Shown here: in pieces, positions 18,480 to 26,907 of the stretch
Layout of the letters: every line of letters starts with the position of its first letter
How positions within the stretch are numbered: the stretch's first letter is position 1
Assembly (NCBI RefSeq): GCF_002162375.1
Contig: NZ_CP021425.1
Span: 6,315,282 to 6,379,281, forward strand
Length of the DNA: 64,000 nucleotides
Source of the DNA: Oleiphilus messinensis
Lineage (GTDB): Bacteria > Pseudomonadota > Gammaproteobacteria > Pseudomonadales > Oleiphilaceae
Reading direction: 5' to 3'
Position numbers and translations under genes: made by a program
Notes under the pieces: model-generated
Seen by the model: only the letters and a program-made list of their open reading frames with translations
Told to the model about the DNA's origin: nothing
Database searches by the model: none

Positions 18480-19670
18480 ATGATATCAATTTTACCTTTA
18501 ATCGGTAGAGAGCAAGAACTCTTTGCCGATGATATGAATTCACAAGCAACAACCATCAACGAGATAGTTTCAAATTCAAAATTTCTTGTGCTTGGAGGTG
18601 CAGGCTCCATCGGACAAGCGGTAACCAAAGAGATTTTCAAACGAAATCCCTCGAAGTTACATGTTGTGGATATCAGTGAAAACAACCTGGTGGAACTTGT
18701 GAGAGATATCAGAAGCTCAGAAGGTTACATCGCTGGGGATTTTAAAACCTTCGCTCTAGATATCAACAGTATCGAGTATGACGCACTGATCAACTCTGAT
18801 GGGGATTACGACTATGTTCTAAACTTGTCTGCCCTCAAACATGTTCGGAGTGAAAAGGATCCTTTCACCCTCATGCGAATGATCGATGTCAATATTTTCA
18901 ATACCGACAAATCGATTGTTCAGGCCAGAATGGGTGGGGCCAGTAAATACTTTTGTGTCTCCACAGACAAAGCGACCAATCCGGTAAACATGATGGGTGC
19001 TTCGAAACGTATTATGGAAACCTTTCTCATGCGCCGGAGTACCGAGATTGATATTTCCACTGCAAGATTCGCCAATGTCGCGTTTTCCGATGGCTCACTA
19101 TTACATGGATTTAACCAACGCCTGCTAAAACAACAACCCATCGTCGCGCCAAACGATATCAGGCGTTTTTTTATTACGCCAAAAGAATCTGGTGAACTTT
19201 GCCTGTTATCCTGCCTGCTCGGTGAAAACCGGGATATCTTTTTCCCCAAGTTATCCGAGCACCTTCACTTGCTTACATTCGCCGATATCGCCAAAAACTA
19301 TCTGATACAGCGTGGATTTGAACCTTATCTTTGCCATTCTGAAGAGGAAGCGCGGCGTTTGGTAAGCGATCTACCCCGGCAGGGCAAATGGCCGTGTTTG
19401 TTTACACAGAGCAATACGACAGGTGAAAAAGAGTACGAGGAATTCTTCTCAGACACAGAACAGGTGGTTACGGATCAATTCAAGAGCATCGGTATTATCA
19501 AAAATGAGTGCAGGTTTAACGAAGACATGTTGACTGTATTCGAAAATGAAATTGCCGCAATGAAAAAGCGGGGCTTGTGGAAAAAAACCGAAATCGTTGA
19601 TCTTTTTAACAAAGTAGTCCCTGAGTTTCAGCATCTCGAAACAGGGACCTACCTAGACAGTAAAATGTAA
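18480..19670 (+). CDS. LegB-like nucleotide-sugar 4,6-dehydratase (CapD/FlaA1-like SDR)
   Basis: An extended SDR of 396 aa. The glycine-rich motif is LGGAGSIGQAVTKEIF, then NLSALKHVRSEKDPF and CVSTDKATNPVNMMGASKR, which carries the Met-Lys catalytic pair typical of inverting or retaining 4,6-dehydratases with an altered tyrosine. The C-terminal extension of about 100 residues is unlike simple FlaA1/PseB proteins and matches the longer LegB type. It is predicted to convert GDP- or UDP-GlcNAc to the 4-keto-6-deoxy sugar. It is followed after 4 nt by legC. Confidence 0.75.
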   Translation: MISILPLIGREQELFADDMNSQATTINEIVSNSKFLVLGGAGSIGQAVTKEIFKRNPSKLHVVDISENNLVELVRDIRSSEGYIAGDFKTFALDINSIEYDALINSDGDYDYVLNLSALKHVRSEKDPFTLMRMIDVNIFNTDKSIVQARMGGASKYFCVSTDKATNPVNMMGASKRIMETFLMRRSTEIDISTARFANVAFSDGSLLHGFNQRLLKQQPIVAPNDIRRFFITPKESGELCLLSCLLGENRDIFFPKLSEHLHLLTFADIAKNYLIQRGFEPYLCHSEEEARRLVSDLPRQGKWPCLFTQSNTTGEKEYEEFFSDTEQVVTDQFKSIGIIKNECRFNEDMLTVFENEIAAMKKRGLWKKTEIVDLFNKVVPEFQHLETGTYLDSKM

Positions 19671-19674
19671 TCAC

Positions 19675-20838
19675 ATGATGACAACATTTAATAAAGCTAT
19701 TGTTGATTTCGTTCAGGATACGTACCAGACAAAAGACTTCATTCCGTTGCATGCACCGACGTTCATTGGCAATGAAATGGACTATCTAAAGCAAACAATA
19801 GACAGTACCTTCGTATCAAGCGTAGGTGAGTATGTAAACCAGTTCGAGTCTCAGATAGAGCAGTTCACTCAAAGCAGGAAAGCGGTTGCCACCGTCAATG
19901 GCACTTCTGCGCTTCATATTGCGCTGCTGATGGCTGGCGTGAAACCTCATGACCTGGTTCTCACACAATCCATGACCTTCGTTGCCACGTGCAATGTCAT
20001 CCACCACATGGGGGCGGAGCCACTCTTTATTGATGTTTCTAGAAAAAGCCTGGGTCTCTGCCCGACAGCAGCCGCAGAATATTTAACTGCTCATACGTTC
20101 ATTAATGCACAGGGACATTGCCAACATAAAACCTCCAACCAGATTATCAGAGCCATGGTGCCAATGCATACTTTCGGGCACCCCGCTGAATTGGATGAAC
20201 TGGCGTCAGTGTGCAAACACTGGAACATAACGTTGGTAGAAGATGCCGCTGAAAGTCTTGGATCGTACTACAAAGGTCGACACACCGGGACGATTGGAAA
20301 ATTCAGTGCACTCAGTTTCAACGGCAATAAAATCATCACAACCGGTGGTGGCGGGATGTTACTTTGCGCATCTGAAACAGATGGCATCCGGGCCAAACAT
20401 ATCACAACCACAGCTAAAATTGCCCATCCCTATGAGTTTGAACATGATGAAGCCGGCTTCAATTACCGGATGCCAAATCTAAACGCGGCACTGGGGTGCG
20501 CACAGATGGAGGTACTGCCGCTCTTTCTCAGGAAGAAAAGAGAACTTGCTGAACACTATCAAGCGTTTTTCAAGCAGTCGGAATTTGAGTTTATTGCAGA
20601 GCCAGAGTATGCAAAGTCCAACTATTGGTTAAACGCCATAATCTGTCCGGATGAAGCCTCTCGAAAGAGTCTGCTTAGCTATACTAACGAACAGGGTGTA
20701 ATGACCCGACCCGTTTGGCGCCTCATGCACAAGCAGAAAATGTTCAGTTATGCCAAACAAGGCGTCTTAACCAATTCTGAATGGCTAGAGGGACGTTTGG
20801 TTAATTTGCCCAGTATGCCATTATTGAGCGGAACATAA
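19675..20838 (+). CDS. LegC-like PLP-dependent sugar aminotransferase
   Basis: A DegT/DnrJ/EryC1 family enzyme of 387 aa that transaminates the 4-keto sugar produced by the dehydratase. The N-terminus FIPLHAPTFIGNEMDYLKQTIDSTFVSS matches LegC proteins. VEDAAESLGS binds the cofactor ring, and the PLP-binding lysine is in SFNGNKIITTGGGG (about residue 221). It directly follows legB in the same orientation, a diagnostic pair for legionaminic acid synthesis. Confidence 0.85.
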   Translation: MMTTFNKAIVDFVQDTYQTKDFIPLHAPTFIGNEMDYLKQTIDSTFVSSVGEYVNQFESQIEQFTQSRKAVATVNGTSALHIALLMAGVKPHDLVLTQSMTFVATCNVIHHMGAEPLFIDVSRKSLGLCPTAAAEYLTAHTFINAQGHCQHKTSNQIIRAMVPMHTFGHPAELDELASVCKHWNITLVEDAAESLGSYYKGRHTGTIGKFSALSFNGNKIITTGGGGMLLCASETDGIRAKHITTTAKIAHPYEFEHDEAGFNYRMPNLNAALGCAQMEVLPLFLRKKRELAEHYQAFFKQSEFEFIAEPEYAKSNYWLNAIICPDEASRKSLLSYTNEQGVMTRPVWRLMHKQKMFSYAKQGVLTNSEWLEGRLVNLPSMPLLSGT

Positions 20839-20844
20839 GGAACT

Positions 20845-21894
20845 ATGGCACATACATTTTTAGTTGTGGGACTGGGTAGCATTGGTCAACGCCACGTAAA
20901 CAACATAAAAGCAATCCAACCTGAATCCCGTATTATTGCATTGCGAAGCAAACAGTCGTCGCAGCAACGTTCTGAAATTGCCTGTTCGGGCAAAATCGAC
21001 CATATAATTTATGACATTGCAGCGTCAAAACAATTTGATATTGATGCGGCAGTCCTGTGCAATCCATCTCCATTTCACATCGAAATCGCCCTGGAGCTGG
21101 CACAGCGTGGTATCCATTTGCTCATCGAGAAACCCATCTCGAACACCTTGGACGGAATAGATGAACTGATTGAGCAAACTCGGAAAAACAATCTGATTCT
21201 ACTCACCGGTTATAACTTTCGCTATTCCGAAAGTGCCAGAAAATTCAAACATCTTTTAGAATCCGGTGTTATCGGAGAGACACTCCAGGTCATTGTCGAT
21301 ACAGGCCAGTATTTACCTGACTGGCGGACCAACCGAGATTATCGATTCGGGGTATCAGCACAGGAAAATCTGGGGGGCGGGGTCTTACTCGAACTCAGCC
21401 ATGAATTCGATTACCTGAGATGGTTTTTTGGTGAAGTCGCCGGATTATATGCAGACACGTCCCGTACCGGAACACTGGATATTGATGTCGAAGACAATGT
21501 TAACATCATTCTAACCTTTGTCAGCAAAGTCAAAGCGCTCATTCACATGGATTTTTTACAGCGTTCACCAACACGACTGTGCAAGGTCATTGGCAGCAGG
21601 GGCACGTTAACATGGAATGCAATTACAGGCGAAATAGCTTGCTCGGTTCCAGAAACGGCGATAACTGCAGAATATCCCGATAAGATTCAAACCGACCGGA
21701 ATGACATGTTTATCGAAGAAATACAACACTTCATTGATTGTATGAATGGCGTCACTGAACCTTGTATCGGCAGAGACGAGGGAAAGAAAGCACTGGAAAT
21801 TGCCCTGGCCGCAAAACTGTCGGCACGTTCGAATCAATTCATCCAACTCAATTCATCCAAATCGCCAGGTCATGACTCAATTGAAAAACAATAA
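20845..21894 (+). CDS. Gfo/Idh/MocA-family oxidoreductase
   Basis: The N-terminal NAD(P)-binding motif is VVGLGSIGQRHV (residues 7-18), followed by LIEKPIS, the EKP motif of the family. The C-terminal half is the Gfo/Idh alpha/beta domain, and GGGVLLELSHEFDYLRW includes the catalytic His region. An AAGGAACT ribosome-binding site precedes the ATG. The neighbours suggest a role in the sugar-precursor steps assigned to PtmF in Campylobacter, but that link is inference. The 3' end overlaps the CMP-sugar synthetase start by 23 nt. Confidence 0.75.
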   Translation: MAHTFLVVGLGSIGQRHVNNIKAIQPESRIIALRSKQSSQQRSEIACSGKIDHIIYDIAASKQFDIDAAVLCNPSPFHIEIALELAQRGIHLLIEKPISNTLDGIDELIEQTRKNNLILLTGYNFRYSESARKFKHLLESGVIGETLQVIVDTGQYLPDWRTNRDYRFGVSAQENLGGGVLLELSHEFDYLRWFFGEVAGLYADTSRTGTLDIDVEDNVNIILTFVSKVKALIHMDFLQRSPTRLCKVIGSRGTLTWNAITGEIACSVPETAITAEYPDKIQTDRNDMFIEEIQHFIDCMNGVTEPCIGRDEGKKALEIALAAKLSARSNQFIQLNSSKSPGHDSIEKQ

Positions 21895-22582
21895 GACTTG
21901 TATCGCGTTTATCTTTGCTCGTGGGGGTTCCAAAGGTATCCCGAGGAAAAATATAAAATTATTGAATGGTAAACCGCTCATAGCCTATTCGATTGAAAGT
22001 GCTTTGGCCTCTCCTCTAATTGATCGCGTTATTGTCTCCACAGACGATGAAGAGATCGCTGAGATCGCCCGGGAATACGGTGCCGAAGTGCCGTTTCTTC
22101 GTCCCGAAAAGCTCGCATCAGACCACGCGCCCGAGTGGATGGCTTGGCGACATGCCATTGAATTTATAGAAAACCAGGACGACACCTTCGATGTTTTTGT
22201 CAGTCTACCGCCAACAGCACCGTTGAGATCGCTTCAGGATATCGAACAATGCATCAATGCATTGGATGACGACGTTGATGTTGTGATCACAGCCCAAAAA
22301 GCAGATCGAAGTCCCTACTTCAACATGGTGACCTTGGATGCCAACCATCATGCATCATTAGTGATCAAACCGGACTCTGTGATTGCTCGCCGGCAGGATG
22401 CCCCCGCTGTATATGATATGAGCACGGCAGTCTACGTTACCCGCCCTCAATTCGTATTGGACAATAACAGTATTTTTAGCGGCTCGGTCAAAGCGGTTAT
22501 TCTCCCCCCCGAAAGAGCTGTGGATATCGACACACCGATCGATTTCATGCTCGCAGAACTCATTTTGAAACAAGGTATTTAG
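21872..22582 (+). CDS. CMP-nonulosonate cytidylyltransferase (NeuA/LegF/PtmB-like)
   Basis: Activates the nonulosonic acid with CTP to its CMP form. The P-loop-like motif IFARGGSKGIPRKNIKLLNGKPLIAYSIE is at the N-terminus, and the family motifs VDIDTPIDF and SLPPTAPLR are present. The longer in-frame ORF beginning at 21746 is rejected: the start at 21872 gives MTQLKNN followed at once by the conserved core, yields 236 residues, and has an AGGT ribosome-binding site. It overlaps the preceding oxidoreductase, indicating coupled translation. Confidence 0.88.
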   Translation: MTQLKNNKTCIAFIFARGGSKGIPRKNIKLLNGKPLIAYSIESALASPLIDRVIVSTDDEEIAEIAREYGAEVPFLRPEKLASDHAPEWMAWRHAIEFIENQDDTFDVFVSLPPTAPLRSLQDIEQCINALDDDVDVVITAQKADRSPYFNMVTLDANHHASLVIKPDSVIARRQDAPAVYDMSTAVYVTRPQFVLDNNSIFSGSVKAVILPPERAVDIDTPIDFMLAELILKQGI

Positions 22583-22583
22583 A

Positions 22584-23354
22584 ATGCTATCCGGACAAGT
22601 TATTGTAGTGACAGGTGGAGCTGGATTACTGGGAAGCGAATTCGTTAAAGCCATTGCCCGTGAAGGCGGTATTGCGATAATTGCAGACTTGAATGAAGAG
22701 CATGGGCGAACCCTGTGTCAGGATATTGAAACGGAAGGTAATACAGGCAGTGCTGATTTCGTTTCGCTTGATATCACATCCACAAGCTCGGTATTAGCAG
22801 CGATCACCGAAATCGCCTCGAAATACGGCAAGATCGATGGACTCGTCAATAACGCCTACCCTCGAAACAAGAACTATGGCCGAGGTTTCTTTGATGTCGA
22901 TTATTCGGATTTCTGTGAAAATACCAATTTAAACATAGGCGGTTACTTTCTAACCTCACAGAAGTTTTCCGAGTTTTTCAAAAACCAGGGCCACGGAAAC
23001 ATCATCAGCATTGCATCAATCTACGGCGTCATCGCGCCAAGATTCGAACTTTACAACGACACTAACATGACGGTCCCCGTAGAATACGCTGTGGCAAAGT
23101 CTGCTTTGATTCACTTAACCAAGTACATGGCAAAGTTGCTTAAGGGCACAGGTATCCGGGTCAACTCAATCAGCCCTGGTGGTGTGCTCGATGCTCAACC
23201 CGATAGCTTCCTGGACGCTTACAGCGCTTATTGTTTAACAAAAGGCATGCTAGAAAAAAGCGACCTCGTCGGCACACTACTCTATCTCCTCTCAGATATG
23301 TCTAAATCTGTAAATGGACAAAATATTGTTGTAGATGACGGCTTTACGATTTGA
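22584..23354 (+). CDS. PtmA-like short-chain dehydrogenase/reductase
   Basis: A classical SDR of 256 aa with TGGAGLLGSEFV for cofactor binding, NNAYP in place of the usual NNAG, and a YAVAKSALIHL catalytic motif. NNAYPR together with IASIYGVIAPRFELY is characteristic of the PtmA type in legionaminic acid clusters, implicated in making the amino-sugar precursor. It begins 1 nt after the stop of the CMP-sugar synthetase. The last gene of the polysaccharide block; the following 94 nt are a convergent gap without clear signals. Confidence 0.75.
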   Translation: MLSGQVIVVTGGAGLLGSEFVKAIAREGGIAIIADLNEEHGRTLCQDIETEGNTGSADFVSLDITSTSSVLAAITEIASKYGKIDGLVNNAYPRNKNYGRGFFDVDYSDFCENTNLNIGGYFLTSQKFSEFFKNQGHGNIISIASIYGVIAPRFELYNDTNMTVPVEYAVAKSALIHLTKYMAKLLKGTGIRVNSISPGGVLDAQPDSFLDAYSAYCLTKGMLEKSDLVGTLLYLLSDMSKSVNGQNIVVDDGFTI

Positions 23355-23448
23355 GTGATTTTAAGTCAGACTGCCAATAATTTACGACAAATTGCTCAAT
23401 CCGAAACGAGCATTCCGTTAATGATGCCCGTTCCTATTCTATCGAGAC

Positions 23449-24153
23449 TTACAACGCACAATGATCACTAATACCGGCTATTTCGCCCGTTTGTAGATAG
23501 TTCACCCAGGCTTCATTGTGTTCATTACTGATAAGAGCCTGAAGCACTTGAGCTTTCATTCTGATAATTGGCTTGCCATCGGTACTACTGCGGCCACGAA
23601 CGCGAAGATCATTCGAGGGATAAACCGACAATTCAACGGGGAACGCGCTGTCGATAAAAACGTGTGTATATTCTTCAACTCTCCCGTTTTTCTGAACCAA
23701 TACTTGTTTCGTTTCATAGTGCCATCCAATTCGACGAAGTTCTTCTTCCAAAAATTCGAAACAATCCGTAAATACGTGGATATCAATATCACTACTCACC
23801 CGGATTCGACCTGTACTGACAGACCCGATAAGTCTCGGATTGAAATTGGATAGGTTTTCCATAATATCCAAAGCTACAATCCGCATGGCAAATAGTCTTG
23901 CAGTCCTGGCATCACCTTCTTTCAATTGCGCAAGTTCCGCAAGGGCATTGGCAATCTCACCATTTGAAGGCAGGTCTATTACACGAAAACTACCGCCACC
24001 ACCTTGTTTGAATAAACGACGTGCAGCAATGCGTTTCGCATCAAAATACTGACTAACGCCTTCCTCATACATTAACTTTGCAGCGGTTTTAATGATTTGC
24101 TGCCGGATCTGGTGACTCTTCTTTGCTTTCTTTTTAACTTGAAATTTTCGCAT
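23449..24153 (-). CDS. Nucleotidyltransferase domain protein
   Basis: A 234-aa protein with a polymerase-beta-type core: LIGSVSTGRIRVSSDIDIHVF (about residues 110-130) supplies the GS and D-x-D residues, and the third acidic position may be in PVELSV. The basic N-terminus (RKFQVKKKAKKSHQ) precedes a helical region with MYEEGVSQYFDAKRIAARRL. The gene follows the HD-domain gene after 44 nt on the same strand. The HD plus nucleotidyltransferase pairing recalls the two activities of bacterial CCA-adding enzymes, but the substrate is unknown. Confidence 0.7.
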   Translation of the reverse strand: MRKFQVKKKAKKSHQIRQQIIKTAAKLMYEEGVSQYFDAKRIAARRLFKQGGGGSFRVIDLPSNGEIANALAELAQLKEGDARTARLFAMRIVALDIMENLSNFNPRLIGSVSTGRIRVSSDIDIHVFTDCFEFLEEELRRIGWHYETKQVLVQKNGRVEEYTHVFIDSAFPVELSVYPSNDLRVRGRSSTDGKPIIRMKAQVLQALISNEHNEAWVNYLQTGEIAGISDHCAL

Positions 24154-24197
24154 CAGTAAGGCGGCGATTGGCCGCAGATGTTGAAAAATGATAAGAA

Positions 24198-24716
24198 CTA
24201 ATGAATCTCCGCAAGGCCGGATAAAACGAGTTCCAGCGCAACTTCGGGCGCGATAACATCAACGTCAACCCGCCTGCCTTTCAAATCCCAACGCCTTAAC
24301 TGCTCCAAGTCAGTAAGTTGTTGTGAGCCACGTAATTTCTTGCGTGTACGTGCCGAGTGTTTGAGTAAGTCTAAATGATGCTCAACCAGCCAGATAACAC
24401 GCGAAGGTAAAAGCCCAGCTAACATTTCTGCGCCAACGAGGTCATGGTGAGGAGGATCAATTGCTTTACCCAGATCGTGAAACAATGCTGCCGCCCACAA
24501 CTCGGGATCATTAGTTTCGTTGTAAGCTAATTCAAATACCTGTAGGGAATGATAGAGTGCGTCACCTTCAGGGTGATATTGGGGTGATTGTTCTACACCT
24601 TCAAGATTGAGAAGTGCTGGGAGGAGTATTTGCCGTAGCTGATTAACGGAGAGCGATGATTCTGGCGGGAAATGGATTGTTGTAGGGTAAAAATCTAATG
24701 AATATTTTTTTCTCAC
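24198..24716 (-). CDS. HD-domain phosphohydrolase
   Basis: A 172-aa HD-superfamily protein. Metal ligands are visible in ALYHSLQVFELA (His), ALFHDLGKA (His-Asp) and VEHHLDLLKHS. These domains hydrolyse phosphomonoesters or cyclic nucleotides; no specific substrate can be named. It lies 44 nt upstream of the nucleotidyltransferase gene and probably shares its transcript. The 273 nt upstream (24717-24989) contain a CTATTTCA/TGAAATAG inverted repeat with a 10-nt loop but no gene. Confidence 0.75.
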   Translation of the reverse strand: MRKKYSLDFYPTTIHFPPESSLSVNQLRQILLPALLNLEGVEQSPQYHPEGDALYHSLQVFELAYNETNDPELWAAALFHDLGKAIDPPHHDLVGAEMLAGLLPSRVIWLVEHHLDLLKHSARTRKKLRGSQQLTDLEQLRRWDLKGRRVDVDVIAPEVALELVLSGLAEIH

Positions 24717-24989
24717 TAATATACCGGTTTAACCGGCTGTCTGGAATTGGACTTTTTAAGTCAGGTGTAGATGCTATTACAGTAGGATTTCTATTTCAAT
24801 CGCTTTCATGAAATAGAATAACAAATCAGAATATTGGTCTTGTGTGTTAACGGGTTTGGTTTTGTGAGATCCGATGGTCAGTGTTGTAAATACGCTTCTC
24901 ATTTGTCGTATAGTGAGACTGATTAAAACTCTACCCCACGACTGTAAATTGACAAAAAACTATCATATTTTTCGGATAGCTGCTTAAGG

Positions 24990-25457
24990 CTAGTCCTGAT
25001 CTGATTGTTGGGCTGCCTCAACAGCTTCTACGATGGCCAGCTTTATCTCTTCTGAATACTCATCTTCGTAAATCAGAGAACTGATGATTTGATGAAGCAG
25101 ATCTTTATCGACCACATTGTCAGCCACCCATACGACAATGTTTTCCATCTCTTTGACAAATCGCTTTACCACATAGTCGAAACCATTCAACTCAAGGAAG
25201 TATGCGCCCAACACCAGTGAAGAGCGCTTATTGCCATCATTAAACGCATGGTTTTTGTTGATGGAAAACACCAAGTGGGTCAGCTTGTCCTCCATCTCAG
25301 GGTAATACCAATCATTTTGGATATGTTCTAAAGGGCTTTCCAACTGACCAATATCTTTGGTCCCTGCCATTCCACCGGTATGCTCGATAATCCAATCATG
25401 CTCTTGAGCTACATCAAAGTAGAAAAACCTTAACGCCGCTCCTGTAGTGTCGCTCAT
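24990..25457 (-). CDS. Fic/Doc-family protein (death-on-curing-type toxin)
   Basis: The Fic motif HAFNDGNKR is complete at residues 70-78, including the catalytic His70. Fic proteins transfer AMP or another phosphate-containing group to a target; Doc phosphorylates EF-Tu. At 155 aa this is a Doc-sized stand-alone domain. No inhibitory (S/T)xxxE(G/N) helix is recognisable within the protein, so inhibition should come from a partner. The upstream gene, ending 16 nt away, is the expected DNA-binding partner but is interrupted by a stop codon. Located between the polysaccharide locus and the defence cassette. Confidence 0.85.
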   Translation of the reverse strand: MSDTTGAALRFFYFDVAQEHDWIIEHTGGMAGTKDIGQLESPLEHIQNDWYYPEMEDKLTHLVFSINKNHAFNDGNKRSSLVLGAYFLELNGFDYVVKRFVKEMENIVVWVADNVVDKDLLHQIISSLIYEDEYSEEIKLAIVEAVEAAQQSDQD

Positions 25458-25473
25458 AGATACAGTCCTTTGA

Positions 25474-26487
25474 CTAGCGGTCTTTCAGGCGCTCGAGCAC
25501 CGCCAACGTTTCGGGATCACTCAATTGTTCCTCTAAAGAGCGGCTCTTTTCGCTCAGGAATCGTTCGAAATCGGCTTCTGGTACGGATTGTATGTAAGCT
25601 TCCAACTTCTCGTGTAGTGCATCGCGAAAGCATAAATCACGACTTGCCATCTTGGTTCGTGCATCCAATATCAGAGGTTTAAACAGGGGATGTTTTTCGA
25701 AGCTAGCAAACAGACTTTCAGCCTCTTTCTGTTTCAGCTTGCGGCCTTGGGCTTTACTTGCTTGTTCGAACTCATGTGCGATACCCGATTCGTAACTCGC
25801 AATCAGGTTCAACACTTCAGAATACAGTGTCTCACGGATATTCGTTTTGGCCGCCAAATTCAAAACCTTTTTATATTCGGCGGCTTTTTCCTGAAATATA
25901 CTTTGGTAGATGAGATTGGTAAACCGGGCATAAGTCCATTTGTTGACCTCTACATACTTATCCAATGCATCTGTAAATTGGCGACGATAGTTCTCTTCTT
26001 GAAGTGCTGAGACCAAGTAGTTTTCATCTCGCTGATTGATGAATTTAGTGTGCCCTCCCGTTCGTTCTGCCATAACATCCAGTACGATATCTAACAGGCG
26101 AGAACGTAACTGGCGTGCTTGCTCACTTTCGGTCAGCAACATACCCAAGTTCAGCACTGCTCGAAAGTTAAATGCCCCAAGGACACTAGTTTTGGTACCG
26201 TAATTGATTACGGTACCATCCTGTAATATTTTGAATTATCTCAGTTTTTTACCTTTAAGGAGCTTATAGCCGTTCGCTTTTAATTCTTCAGCATGACTGA
26301 CCAGATACTTCTCTATCGTACTATCGCTAACCTCATACAGCTCCATTACTTGAGATTTAGTAAATACCGTGTCACCTTCAAACTCCACACCGCCCAAGCT
26401 TAGGTGCTGCTCAGCCTGTTGCAGTGCATAGCGGTTGTTTAGGATATTCTGGCGGTCGTGGGAGGACTTGGTGAGGTCTTTGGCCAT
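25474..26487 (-). pseudogene. DNA-binding partner of the Fic protein, split by an in-frame TAA
   Basis: Two open segments in the same frame make one protein. An N-terminal 83-codon part (26236-26487) has a helix-turn-helix-like stretch (FTKSQVMELYEVSDSTIEKYL). A C-terminal part follows directly, in phase, from codon 26235 and continues FKILQDGTVINYGTK into the conserved AVLNLGMLLTESEQARQLRS and FINQRDENYL motifs of the family. Only the TAA at 26236-26238 separates them; a single base change from GAA would explain it. The 227-residue part can also be read from a GTG at 26157. Related intact genes encode a DNA-binding protein of about 330 aa in front of Fic/Doc genes. Either a true pseudogene or two reinitiating products. 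Confidence 0.75.
26194..26217. repeat. 24-bp perfect palindrome
   Basis: Arms GGTACCGTAAT and ATTACGGTACC flank a two-base centre. It falls 19 nt downstream of the premature TAA, inside the former coding frame (DGTVINYGT), and could be an operator, a hairpin or a coding coincidence. Confidence 0.6.
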
Positions 26488-26494
26488 ATTGTAA

Positions 26495-26767
26495 CTAATC
26501 CTTATTTTTATAATTCAGCGTCAAGTTTACGATCTCTAAAAAAGATATAATTAGATCCACTGTTCGATTAGACCACATCACTTTGTGTACGGAATGTTTA
26601 GTACCCAATCTTCTTGCAATATCAATTGTGGCCTCAGAATTAAGAAGAAACTGCTCATGTATATCGGTGACAGAGTTATTCCAAGCAAAAAGCGAGAAGA
26701 CAGCGAGCTCAAAGAGACTATCTGTTTGTTTAGGGTAGGGGTTTAATAAGGATATTTTATGGCTCAT
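26495..26767 (-). CDS. Small protein of unknown function
   Basis: A 90-aa ORF ending 7 nt before the split DNA-binding gene on the same strand. No domain is recognised. The sequence is mixed, with one helix-like segment (ATIDIARRLGTKHSVHKVMW) that could be a DNA-binding helix pair and a hydrophobic stretch near residues 67-83. The tight spacing supports a real gene co-transcribed with the Fic module, but the coding status is not proven. Confidence 0.4.
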   Translation of the reverse strand: MSHKISLLNPYPKQTDSLFELAVFSLFAWNNSVTDIHEQFLLNSEATIDIARRLGTKHSVHKVMWSNRTVDLIISFLEIVNLTLNYKNKD

Positions 26768-26848
26768 TATAATAATCCGAGCTATGCAATATCAGCTAAG
26801 CATAACTCGAACTACTAAAAGTGTGATACATTTTTGTCAATATATAAC

Positions 26849-26874
26849 TGTATAAATAAAATAAAGTTGGACCC
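26849..26874 (+). mobile_element. Putative left end of a Tn7-like element
   Basis: The sequence TGTATAAATAAAATAAAG followed by TTGGACCC matches the glmS-proximal end at 42379 (minus strand) at 20 of 23 positions, in inverted orientation and starting with the same TGT. It lies 34 nt beyond the stop codon of the primase-helicase gene, exactly at the edge of the defence cassette. The adjacent five bases (ATAAC) do not match those flanking the other end (TTTCT), so no target duplication is seen. A second internal repeat as at the right end is not evident. Confidence 0.55.
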
Positions 26875-26907
26875 TAATATTTGATAGCCTTACAAAAAAC
26901 TGAGCTA

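Noticed and set aside
21746..22582. Longer CMP-sugar synthetase from an upstream start
   Set aside because: The extra 42 residues lie inside the oxidoreductase gene and lack family similarity; the ATG at 21872 gives the normal N-terminus.
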